Origin: Candidatus Omnitrophota bacterium
GTDB lineage: Bacteria > Omnitrophota > Gorgyraeia > Gygaellales > Profunditerraquicolaceae
Assembly: GCA_017995695.1 (NCBI GenBank)
Contig: JAGOIJ010000118.1
Coordinates: forward strand, 1 to 5,280
DNA: 5,280 nt
Direction of reading: 5' to 3'
Shown here: in pieces, positions 1 through 5,280 of the stretch
How the letters are laid out: every line of letters begins with the position of its first letter
How positions within the stretch are numbered: the first letter of the stretch is position 1
Program-made: the position numbers and the translations under genes
Notes under the pieces: model-generated
What the model was told of the DNA's origin: nothing
Databases searched by the model: none
The model's input: the letters and a program-made list of their open reading frames with translations, nothing else

Positions 1-1
1 C

Positions 2-1903
2 TCTGAGCGTGCGGGAATTATGATTGAGGCAATGAAAGAGGTTGGCCCGCCCATATTCTCTTCATTAATGGTAACCGTCATTGGTTTTATCCCGCTTTTT
101 AGTTTAGTTGGCCAGGAGGGTCGTCTTTTTAGGCCCATGGCAGCAACGCAGATATTCACGGTCTTTTGTGGGGCCATCCTTTCAATAACGCTGGTTCCAG
201 CTTTAATCATGATATTCTTACGCAATGTTAAGCCCAGAAATCTAGAGGATCATTTTGCCTCAAGATTCTTGACGCGCTATCACCAGAAGATATTGAGTTT
301 CGCATTTAGGCGGCGCAAGGTTGTCATTGCGCTTTTAATTTTGGTTTTAGGAGTAACGGTGCCTGTTTTTCTAAAATTGGGTTCAGAATTCATGCCACCG
401 CTGTACGAAGGAAGCATTCTCTATATGCCGACGACCTTGCCAGGGATCTCGGTTACTGAAACGCAGAAATTATTGCAGACGCAAGATCGAATCCTGAAGA
501 GTTTTCCCGAAGTAGAGCGTGTATTTGGTAAAGCGGGAAGGGCAGAAACGTCCACAGATCCTGCTCCATTTTCAATGATGGAAACAACAGTAATTTTAAA
601 ACCGAGAGAACAATGGCGCACCATTCCGAGGTTTGGCAAATTTTTGCCGTTTCTGAAGCGGCCTTTGACATTTGACGAATTAACTGCGGAGATGGATAAA
701 AGAATGCAATTCCCCGGAGTTACTAATGCCTGGACTATGCCTATCAAGGCGCGCATCGATATGTTAACTACGGGCGTGCGCACGCCAATCGGAATAAAAA
801 TATTCGGAGCGGATTTGAAAGAAATAGAGAAAATCGGCGCTCATATCGAAATGGTCCTAAAGGATGTCCCCGGAACGCGCAGTATTTATGCCGAGCGAAC
901 TGCCGGTGGATATTTTGTTGATTTTGATCTGAAGCGCGAACAGCTTGCGCGTTATGGCTTAAGCGTTGAAGAAGCCGAGATGGTGATTATGTCTGCCGTG
1001 GGAGGAGAGAGCATCACCACAACTATCGAAGGCAGAGAGCGCTATTCGGTGAATGTGCGTTATGCCCGTGAATTTCGCGATGACATTGAAAAATTAAAGC
1101 GCGTGCTGGTGCCTACGATGTCGGGTGCGCAGGTGCCATTAGCCCAACTTGCCGATATACGCTTAGCATTAGGGCCGGCAATGATTAGGAATGAAAATGG
1201 GCTTTTAAGCGGTTACGTCTATGTTGATATGGCAGGCCGTGATATCGGCAGCTATGTGCGGGATGCCAAAAAAGCTGTAAGGCAAAATGTCAAACTTCCG
1301 GTTGGTTATGCAATAACGTGGAGTGGCCAATATGAATATATGCAAAGAGTTAAACAGCGTTTAGGAATTCTAATTCCTGCTACGCTCTTGATTATTTTCT
1401 TGGTTTACTATTTTAATTTCAAGTCCATAGCTTCTACTCTGTTTATTATGTTGGCGATGCCATTTACCGCGATTGGCGCGATCTGGAGTATTTTTTTATT
1501 GAGGTTTAATATGTCTATCGCCGTCTGGGCAGGCATGATGGAGGTGGTAGGCATTGGGGCTGCGCTGTGCGCGCTTATCACTACGTTTATCCGCGCAGAA
1601 TGGGATAAGGCTACTGCTGAGGGTAAGCAGATAAAAACCATGGATGGCCTTTATAAGATTGTTGCTGAAGGTTCAGGAAGGGCGCTGCGGCCTGCGATGA
1701 TGACGTGCTCTGCGGACATCTTAGGGCTCATGCCTGCGATGTTTGCGACAGGCATTGGCGCTGAATTCTTGAAACGCTATACTGCTCCTATAATCTTTGG
1801 GTTATTCAGCGCGCTTGTTTTATCGCTTGTGGTGATTCCGGTTTGTTATATACTATGGAAAGGGGACTTTGGGATATTGCGGAATAAAAATACCAAAGCA
1901 TAA
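2..1903 (+). CDS. CusA-like HME-RND heavy-metal efflux pump, C-terminal part (5' truncated by window)
   Basis: This is the inner-membrane pump subunit of a tripartite Cu(I)/Ag(I)-type exporter; the reading frame is open to the window edge, so the ATG at 20 is internal. By recalled alignment, codon 20 corresponds to about residue 438 of E. coli CusA (1047 aa), so roughly 440 N-terminal residues are missing. Numbering from codon 20, membrane segments TM5-TM12 lie near 13-32, 43-67, 100-120, 449-465, 470-492, 500-524, 557-579 and 588-612. The three CusA metal-binding methionines (573, 623, 672) are present as M136, M186 and M248. E567, D617, E625 and R669 are also kept, and K678 is Arg, so copper or silver is the likely substrate rather than Zn/Co. 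There is a 13-residue insertion near 201-215. Oddly, the relay residues E939 and K984 are both Ala (515 and 559). The partner cusB/cusC-type genes would be expected upstream, outside the window. The family call is very sure; transport competence is less sure. Confidence 0.95.
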   Translation, partial: SERAGIMIEAMKEVGPPIFSSLMVTVIGFIPLFSLVGQEGRLFRPMAATQIFTVFCGAILSITLVPALIMIFLRNVKPRNLEDHFASRFLTRYHQKILSFAFRRRKVVIALLILVLGVTVPVFLKLGSEFMPPLYEGSILYMPTTLPGISVTETQKLLQTQDRILKSFPEVERVFGKAGRAETSTDPAPFSMMETTVILKPREQWRTIPRFGKFLPFLKRPLTFDELTAEMDKRMQFPGVTNAWTMPIKARIDMLTTGVRTPIGIKIFGADLKEIEKIGAHIEMVLKDVPGTRSIYAERTAGGYFVDFDLKREQLARYGLSVEEAEMVIMSAVGGESITTTIEGRERYSVNVRYAREFRDDIEKLKRVLVPTMSGAQVPLAQLADIRLALGPAMIRNENGLLSGYVYVDMAGRDIGSYVRDAKKAVRQNVKLPVGYAITWSGQYEYMQRVKQRLGILIPATLLIIFLVYYFNFKSIASTLFIMLAMPFTAIGAIWSIFLLRFNMSIAVWAGMMEVVGIGAALCALITTFIRAEWDKATAEGKQIKTMDGLYKIVAEGSGRALRPAMMTCSADILGLMPAMFATGIGAEFLKRYTAPIIFGLFSALVLSLVVIPVCYILWKGDFGILRNKNTKA

Positions 1904-1910
1904 TCAAAAT

Positions 1911-1917
1911 AAGGAGG
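1911..1917 (+). promoter_or_regulatory. Ribosome binding site of the YHS protein gene
   Basis: AAGGAGG sits four bases before the ATG at 1922 and just after the pump stop codon. It is a near-perfect Shine-Dalgarno sequence and fixes the start. It suggests strong independent initiation within the operon mRNA. Confidence 0.85.
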
Positions 1918-1921
1918 AACT

Positions 1922-2335
1922 ATGGTTAAAATAATACTAGTGTTAACAATTGGCGTGTTGATGCTGCTGGGGTTAGGTTCTGCGGTATGCGCTGCGAAGT
2001 ATGAGAAGGCATCTGAATCTCAGGAACCAGCGCAAACATATACTGAACAAAATATAGAGCCCGTTGGAGAGGCCAAGGAGGAAAAAGACGATACCGAAGC
2101 ATTTAATGTCGGCAATAAAATCTGTCCGGTTTCCGGGGAAAAGGTTGGCCAGGCAGGCATGGAACCAGTAACGTTTGAATATGAAGGGAAAATCTTCAAC
2201 TTCTGCTGCGCGGCATGTATTGATGAATTCAAAAAAGACCCGAGCAAATATATTCAAAAGGTAGAAGAAGAGCTCATGGGTGAGCCTCAACAAAAATCAG
2301 GCCACGATTCACACGAGGGGCATAGCGATTATTAG
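1922..2335 (+). CDS. Exported YHS/TRASH-type metal-binding protein
   Basis: This 137-residue protein has an N-terminal hydrophobic signal sequence (about residues 3-22), with likely signal peptidase I cleavage near the AVCAA stretch at 21-25. The cysteine there (C23) is not in a good lipobox, so a lipoprotein is less likely. A charged, low-complexity linker (26-64) follows. A YHS-like domain (66-115) starts with CPVSG (C68) and carries C95, C96 and C99 in a CCAAC cluster followed by a DEFKKDPSKY-type end, typical of YHS/TRASH soft-metal-binding modules. The C-terminal tail has His at 128, 131 and 134 (HxxHxxH), a possible second metal site. It lies 18 bases after the CusA-like pump, so a periplasmic metal chaperone, buffer or sensor for copper or silver is a reasonable inference. 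The exact metal and partner are not determined by sequence. Confidence 0.85.
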   Translation: MVKIILVLTIGVLMLLGLGSAVCAAKYEKASESQEPAQTYTEQNIEPVGEAKEEKDDTEAFNVGNKICPVSGEKVGQAGMEPVTFEYEGKIFNFCCAACIDEFKKDPSKYIQKVEEELMGEPQQKSGHDSHEGHSDY

Positions 2336-2354
2336 GCAGAGCGCTGACAGCTAA

Positions 2355-3746
2355 ATGAAAAGAGTAAGAAGAATACTGAGTAGTTTTCGCACGAGAGTCA
2401 CGGTAGTATTAATACTTTCTTTGCTTTTTGTGATGTGCCTGAGCAACTTTTTAATTTACCGTTTCAGCCTAAGGACTCAGTTTAACCAGTTGCGCGAGCG
2501 GTTGATGATGATTGCCCAGACTGCAGCGCTTAATATCGACGGCGATCTTTTAATGCAGGTCCCGCTTTCAAAAGAAGGGGTTGAGACTGATGCCTATAAA
2601 ACTATTGCCCAGCAACTAAAGAGGATTAAAGATGCTAATATGCGCATCAGTTATATCTATACCATGGTAAAAACCAGTGAACCAGGGTATTTGCAGTTTG
2701 TAGTTGACCCTGAGCCGGTGACGCGCCAAGCTGATAAACGGCTGCTGACAAGTTATCCTGGCGATCGCTATGATGCCCGTCCTTTCCCAGAAATGGTAAA
2801 GGCTTTGAAAGAGGCCTCTGCAGATAAAGCTTTAGGACGAGATGCCTGGGGAGTGATTCTTTCTGGCTACGCGCCTATACGTAATTCCGCAGGAACGCCC
2901 GTGGCTCTTTTGGGTGTGGATATGCTCGCAGAAGATGTGTATGCTGCGCAGCGGGAAGTCAACCGACGCGCACTCGTGGTGTTGGCTATCGGGATTCTCG
3001 TTTCCATCGGTTTTGGCTTGTTACTTTCCCATAGCATAACTGAACGCATTGAAAAACTTGTCGAGGCTACGCGTCATATAGCAGCAGACGATTTATCCTA
3101 TAAGGTTCGGCTTGACGGTCATGACGAAATTGCAGAATTGGCAGATTCGTTTAATAGTATGGCGACCAGCCTTGCTGAATCGCGCACAAAATTGCATGAT
3201 TATTTTTACCGCGTGGTGCAATCGTTGGTCAGGATATTAGAAGCCAAGGATACGTATACCCAAGGCCACTCTGAGCGCGTTTCAGAGTACGCGCAGAAAA
3301 TTGCCCAAGCCATGGGATTTACACAGGAGAAAGTAGAGTTAGTGCGTCGAGCAGCAGAGCTTCATGATATTGGCAAGCTGGTTATCCATGAGAACATCCT
3401 TAATAAAAAGGGAAAATTAACAGAAGAAGAATGGAAGATCATACGCGAGCATCCAGTGGTGGGAGAAGAGATCTTAAAGCCGGTGTTGGTTGAGTCAGAG
3501 ATGCTGACGATCATTCGTTCCCATCATGAGCGTTGCGATGGGATGGGATATCCCGATAAGCTTAAGGGAGACCAGATTAATATATTTTCTCAGATTATTG
3601 CGGTCGCAGATTCTTTTGACGCCATGGTTTCTTCGCGGGCGTATCGACCGCCCTTAAGCAAGGAAGAGGCGATAGGTGAGTTACAACGTAATTGCGGGAC
3701 ACAATTTAATACCCAGGTAGTGAATGCATTCTTACGGGTTGTTTAA
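2355..3746 (+). CDS. Membrane sensor with HAMP and HD-GYP domains (putative c-di-GMP phosphodiesterase)
   Basis: This 463-residue protein has a basic N-terminus, TM1 (about 15-36), a periplasmic sensor region (about 37-205), TM2 (206-225), a HAMP linker (about 225-278) and a C-terminal HD-GYP domain (about 280-463). The HD-GYP signatures look intact: H305 in the GHSERV motif, H337-D338 with G340-K341, H366, and H390-H391-E392 with D395-G396 and G398-Y399-P400. Proteins of this kind hydrolyse c-di-GMP to pGpG or GMP. The sensor region ends in a WGxxLSGYAPI...VALLGVDM stretch (165-190), which resembles Cache/PDC-like extracellular sensors; the ligand is unknown. The ATG at 2355 has no clear Shine-Dalgarno sequence, but it is needed to keep TM1 and lies 19 bases after the upstream stop, so expression may depend on coupling. 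The next gene is YajQ-like, supporting a cyclic-dinucleotide role. A few HD-GYP proteins prefer other cyclic dinucleotides, so the substrate is inferred. Confidence 0.93.
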   Translation: MKRVRRILSSFRTRVTVVLILSLLFVMCLSNFLIYRFSLRTQFNQLRERLMMIAQTAALNIDGDLLMQVPLSKEGVETDAYKTIAQQLKRIKDANMRISYIYTMVKTSEPGYLQFVVDPEPVTRQADKRLLTSYPGDRYDARPFPEMVKALKEASADKALGRDAWGVILSGYAPIRNSAGTPVALLGVDMLAEDVYAAQREVNRRALVVLAIGILVSIGFGLLLSHSITERIEKLVEATRHIAADDLSYKVRLDGHDEIAELADSFNSMATSLAESRTKLHDYFYRVVQSLVRILEAKDTYTQGHSERVSEYAQKIAQAMGFTQEKVELVRRAAELHDIGKLVIHENILNKKGKLTEEEWKIIREHPVVGEEILKPVLVESEMLTIIRSHHERCDGMGYPDKLKGDQINIFSQIIAVADSFDAMVSSRAYRPPLSKEEAIGELQRNCGTQFNTQVVNAFLRVV

Positions 3747-3775
3747 ATTATAAATCAAGCAGGAAAGGGATAGGA

Positions 3776-4270
3776 ATGGCCAATTTTTCATTTGATATTG
3801 TTTCTGAGGTTGATTTACAGGAAGTGGATAATGCGGTTAATCAGGCAATCAAAGAGTTGGGGCAACGCTTTGATTTTAGGAATAGCAAGGCTTCAATAGT
3901 CTTTGATCGTAAAGAAAAAAAGATTACCCTGACTGCCGACGATGATTTCAAGTTGCGCGCGCTGACCGATATTCTGGCAACTCGTTTGAGCAAACGCAGC
4001 GTTTCTCTTAAGGCCTTCAAGTTCAATGAGCCCAAAAAAGCGTTTGAAGGATACCTCCGTCAGGAAGCAGAGATTTGCATGGGAATCGACAAGGAGAAAG
4101 CCAAGGAGTTGGCAGGTATCATCAAGGGGCTCGGGTTAAAAGTGCAAACTCAAATTGAAGGCGAAAAGATTAAGGTAAGCTCACCTAAGAAGGATGAACT
4201 ACAGGCTGTGATTGCGCATCTTAAGGGCCTAGATTTTTCGTTGCCCCTTAGTTTCAATAATTATCGTTAA
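3776..4270 (+). CDS. yajQ: YajQ-family nucleotide-binding protein (putative c-di-GMP effector)
   Basis: This cytosolic protein of 164 residues is about the length of E. coli YajQ and collinear with it from end to end. The N-terminal FSFDIVSEVDLQEVDNAV stretch, the RFDFRNSKAS segment (31-40), the KLRALTDIL region and the KVQTQIEGEKIKVSSPKKDELQAV segment (about residues 122-145) all match family signatures. YajQ folds as two ferredoxin-like domains; E. coli YajQ binds nucleic acid or nucleotides, and the Xanthomonas homologue is a c-di-GMP-binding regulator. It lies 29 bases after the HD-GYP gene, with a purine-rich AAAGGGA-type ribosome site at 3764-3770 before the ATG. The pairing of a likely phosphodiesterase with a likely effector supports a c-di-GMP role, although yajQ is widespread and its neighbour may be incidental. 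No convincing terminator hairpin follows. Confidence 0.95.
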   Translation: MANFSFDIVSEVDLQEVDNAVNQAIKELGQRFDFRNSKASIVFDRKEKKITLTADDDFKLRALTDILATRLSKRSVSLKAFKFNEPKKAFEGYLRQEAEICMGIDKEKAKELAGIIKGLGLKVQTQIEGEKIKVSSPKKDELQAVIAHLKGLDFSLPLSFNNYR

Positions 4271-4322
4271 ATTCCTTCTTTTTACGCAGCACTCCCCTCT
4301 CAATACTCAATGCTAATAATTA

Positions 4323-4350
4323 TTGACACAAGGGCAATTCATGGTAAACT
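4323..4350 (+). promoter_or_regulatory. Sigma-70-type promoter of the DUF134-permease operon
   Basis: TTGACA (4323-4328) is a perfect -35 box, followed after 16 bases by TAAACT (4345-4350), a 4-of-6 match to the -10 box. An AT-rich stretch (AATAATTATT) lies just upstream of and into the -35 box. Transcription would start near 4357, inside the palindrome that begins at the end of the -10 box, which is a classic repression layout. It is the only good promoter I see in the 116-base gap. Confidence 0.75.
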
Positions 4351-4375
4351 TGTTATGAACAGGTGTTCATAACAA
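4350..4375 (+). promoter_or_regulatory. Perfect 12-2-12 palindromic operator, ArsR/SmtB-like
   Basis: The left arm TTGTTATGAACA (4350-4361) and right arm TGTTCATAACAA (4364-4375) are exact reverse complements around a GG centre. The core TGAACA-N2-TGTTCA matches the known operator type of ArsR/SmtB metalloregulators, which bind 12-2-12 inverted repeats. It overlaps the end of the -10 box and the predicted transcription start and ends 11 bases before the DUF134 start codon, so a bound dimer would block transcription. The binder is not proven: it could be the DUF134 protein made from the operon or an ArsR protein encoded elsewhere. Confidence 0.8.
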
Positions 4376-4376
4376 C

Positions 4377-4382
4377 AGGAAG
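4377..4382 (+). promoter_or_regulatory. Ribosome binding site of the DUF134 gene
   Basis: AGGAAG lies four bases before the ATG at 4387. It supports that start over an in-frame GTG at 4363, which falls inside the operator and near the predicted transcription start, where no leader would be available for a ribosome site. Confidence 0.7.
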
Positions 4383-4386
4383 TGTT

Positions 4387-4716
4387 ATGCGTCCAAAAAA
4401 GACACGCTGGATCAATTGTGTCCCGGGGGAGCGTTGTTTTAAACCTTTGTGCAAGCCTCTGAGTGCATCAGAAACGGTTTATGTAACGCTTGATGAATTT
4501 GAGGCAGTGCGTCTTGCTTGCCTTGAGGGACTTGAGCAGGTAGACGCTGCAAAGTTAATGAGGATTTCTCGGCCAACATTTTCCCGTATGCTCACTTCAG
4601 CTCAGAAAAAGATTGCAGACGGGTTAGTTAATATTAAAGCAATCAGGATTGAGGGTGGATGTTGTAAAATTAAGGTACATCATCGTAAAGGAGGTAAGTA
4701 TGGAAAAAAGAAATGA
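4387..4716 (+). CDS. DUF134-family helix-turn-helix DNA-binding protein
   Basis: This 109-residue protein carries the marks of the DUF134 family: a basic RPKK N-terminus, the F-x-P-x-x-x-P segment (18-24), the LDEFEAVRLACLEGLEQVDAAKLM stretch (35-58), then an ISRPTFSRML recognition-helix region (60-69) and an RIEGG motif (87-91). The segment 46-80 resembles a sigma-region-4-type helix-turn-helix, so it should bind DNA. Cysteines at 11, 17, 22, 45, 92 and 93 could bind a metal or sense redox state, and the tail (98-109) is His/Lys-rich; this is inference. It is the first gene after the ArsR-like operator and lies upstream of a small Cys-rich protein and a permease, so autoregulation of a metal or metalloid efflux operon is plausible. 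Its last 17 bases overlap the next gene. The function of this family is largely uncharacterised. Confidence 0.9.
   Translation: MRPKKTRWINCVPGERCFKPLCKPLSASETVYVTLDEFEAVRLACLEGLEQVDAAKLMRISRPTFSRMLTSAQKKIADGLVNIKAIRIEGGCCKIKVHHRKGGKYGKKK
4690..4695 (+). promoter_or_regulatory. Ribosome binding site of the Cys-rich small protein
   Basis: GGAGGT (within AAAGGAGGT) lies four bases before the ATG at 4700 and inside the 3' end of the DUF134 gene. It is a near-perfect Shine-Dalgarno sequence. It decides the start at 4700 rather than the in-frame TTG at 4649, and it is strong evidence that this short frame is translated. Confidence 0.85.
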
Positions 4717-4843
4717 GGAGAAACAAAAAAATAAGGGTTTTTTTGCTAGGATGATCGAAAAATTGGATAAGAAGCTGGAAAGCAAAGCAAAGGAAAGTAC
4801 ATGTTGTTGTAGGAAGGATAAAGATCCGTCATGCTGCAGTTAA
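4700..4843 (+). CDS. Small Cys-cluster protein (47 aa) of a permease operon
   Basis: This is a 47-residue, very basic and charged peptide. It has a predicted amphipathic helix in the middle (about 13-33, FFARMIEKLDKKLESKAK) and a cysteine-rich end with C35-C36-C37 and C45-C46. No signal peptide is visible, so it is probably cytosolic. It overlaps the DUF134 gene by 17 bases and the permease start by 13 bases, so its translation is probably coupled to both. From memory, short proteins of this build (KLDKKLE-type helix plus a Cys cluster) are found beside COG0701 permeases, but I recognise no named family. A soft-metal or arsenite carrier handing cargo to the permease, or a membrane-surface partner of it, is inference only. 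Confidence 0.8.
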   Translation: MEKRNEEKQKNKGFFARMIEKLDKKLESKAKESTCCCRKDKDPSCCS

Positions 4844-5280
4844 TCGTAGATTGGTTCGCATATTCTTTGTTGAAGCTGAATCCACAGGCACGATGGGCTC
4901 AAGCAGTGAACTTTTTTATGTATGATTCAATAAAGATCATCGTGCTTTTATTTATTCTGATCTTTGTTGTTGGTGTTGTGAGAACGTATCTGCCCAAGCA
5001 AAAGGTCAGGCAGTGGATGAGCAGGAGGGGTATTGCGGGAAACGTGTTTGCATCATTCTTTGGCGCAATCACGCCTTTCTGTTCCTGTTCTTCAATTCCG
5101 CTATTTTTTGGTTTCATAGAAGCAGGAATTCCGCTTGGAATATCATTTTCATTTTTAATTACCTCTCCTTTAATTAATGAATATCTAGTGATATTAATGC
5201 TGGGTTTTTTTGTTTGGAAAATTACCGTTTTGTATGTATTAAGCGGCTTAATTATCGGGATTTTGTCTGGCTTGATATTG
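4831..5280 (+). CDS. PF03773/COG0701 permease (ArsP-like), N-terminal part (3' truncated by window)
   Basis: The frame from the ATG at 4831 stays open for 150 codons to the window end; family members are usually about 300 residues or more, so roughly half is present. An in-frame stop at 4819-4821 bounds the start upstream, and the gene overlaps the Cys-rich protein by 13 bases. Its ribosome site may be AGGAAGG (4811-4817), 13 bases from the ATG, so coupling is likely. Membrane segments appear at about 34-51, 71-95, 98-118 and 120-150. The hallmark TPFCSCSSIP motif (81-90, C84 and C86) is followed by the family's FxEAGIPLG and SFLITSPLINE stretches. Members of this family include ArsP exporters of organoarsenicals, but many are of unknown substrate. 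With the ArsR-like operator, a metalloid or soft-metal exporter is likely; the substrate is unproven. Confidence 0.92.
   Translation, partial: MLQLIVDWFAYSLLKLNPQARWAQAVNFFMYDSIKIIVLLFILIFVVGVVRTYLPKQKVRQWMSRRGIAGNVFASFFGAITPFCSCSSIPLFFGFIEAGIPLGISFSFLITSPLINEYLVILMLGFFVWKITVLYVLSGLIIGILSGLIL

Noticed and set aside
421..783. Reverse-strand open frame of 120 codons inside the pump gene
   Set aside because: It is antisense to a strongly conserved CusA-like coding region, has no family features and no convincing ribosome site.
1973..2293. Reverse-strand open frames over the YHS gene
   Set aside because: They are shadows of the YHS gene; the sense frame has a signal peptide, conserved Cys motif and a perfect ribosome site.
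4222..4250. TAAGGG / CCCTTA inverted repeat as a terminator after yajQ
   Set aside because: The stem is only 6 bp with a 17-base loop, it lies within the yajQ coding sequence, and no T-run follows it.
4350..4375. The palindrome as an RNA hairpin terminator or attenuator
   Set aside because: The predicted transcript starts inside the left arm, so the full stem would not be in the RNA, and no T-run follows; an operator fits the position and core sequence better.
4363..4386. GTG at 4363 as the start of the DUF134 protein
   Set aside because: It lies inside the operator and only a few bases from the predicted transcript start; the ATG at 4387 has a good ribosome site and begins at the family's RPKK N-terminus.
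4649..4699. TTG at 4649 as the start of the small Cys-rich protein
   Set aside because: The ATG at 4700 has a near-perfect ribosome site at the right distance, and the extra 17 residues would only extend the overlap with the DUF134 gene.
4899..5117. Reverse-strand open frame of 72 codons near the end
   Set aside because: It is antisense to the permease, whose sense frame shows the TPFCSCSS motif and membrane helices.
1..5280. CRISPR array, tRNA, rRNA or insertion sequence
   Set aside because: I saw no spaced direct repeats, tRNA-like cloverleaf, rRNA sequence, transposase or terminal inverted repeats; nearly all bases are accounted for by coding genes.

Overview
The window is about 45% GC by eye and is densely packed, with every gene on the + strand. 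It reads as chromosomal DNA of a Gram-negative bacterium, because it contains an inner-membrane HME-type RND metal pump and a periplasmic metal-binding protein. I cannot name the organism. An uncultivated, sediment-type lineage such as Omnitrophota is a loose guess from the mix of families, not a result.

Region 1 (2-4270) looks like one operon of four genes separated by only 18-29 bases. It begins with the 3' two-thirds of a CusA-like Cu(I)/Ag(I) efflux pump (5' end outside the window). An exported YHS-type Cys/His metal-binding protein, a membrane-anchored HD-GYP protein (c-di-GMP phosphodiesterase family) and a YajQ-family protein (a family with c-di-GMP-binding members) follow. The first two genes fit periplasmic soft-metal handling; the last two fit turnover and sensing of a cyclic dinucleotide. 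Their close linkage suggests, but does not prove, that metal stress and c-di-GMP signalling are coupled here.

Region 2 (4271-4386) is a 116-base gap with a good sigma-70-type promoter. Immediately downstream of its -10 box lies a perfect 12-2-12 palindrome (4350-4375) whose core matches ArsR/SmtB metalloregulator operators.

Region 3 (4387-5280) is a second, tightly overlapping operon under that promoter. It encodes a DUF134 helix-turn-helix protein, a 47-residue Cys-rich peptide, and the N-terminal 150 residues of a PF03773/COG0701 permease (ArsP-like), which runs off the window. This resembles an arsenic or soft-metal efflux cassette, except that the regulator in the usual ArsR position is a DUF134 protein.

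The most notable observations are three. The CusA-like pump has alanine at two positions of the transmembrane proton relay of E. coli CusA while keeping the three-methionine metal site. The ArsR-like operator precedes a non-ArsR regulator. A small Cys-cluster peptide is translationally embedded between the regulator and the permease.
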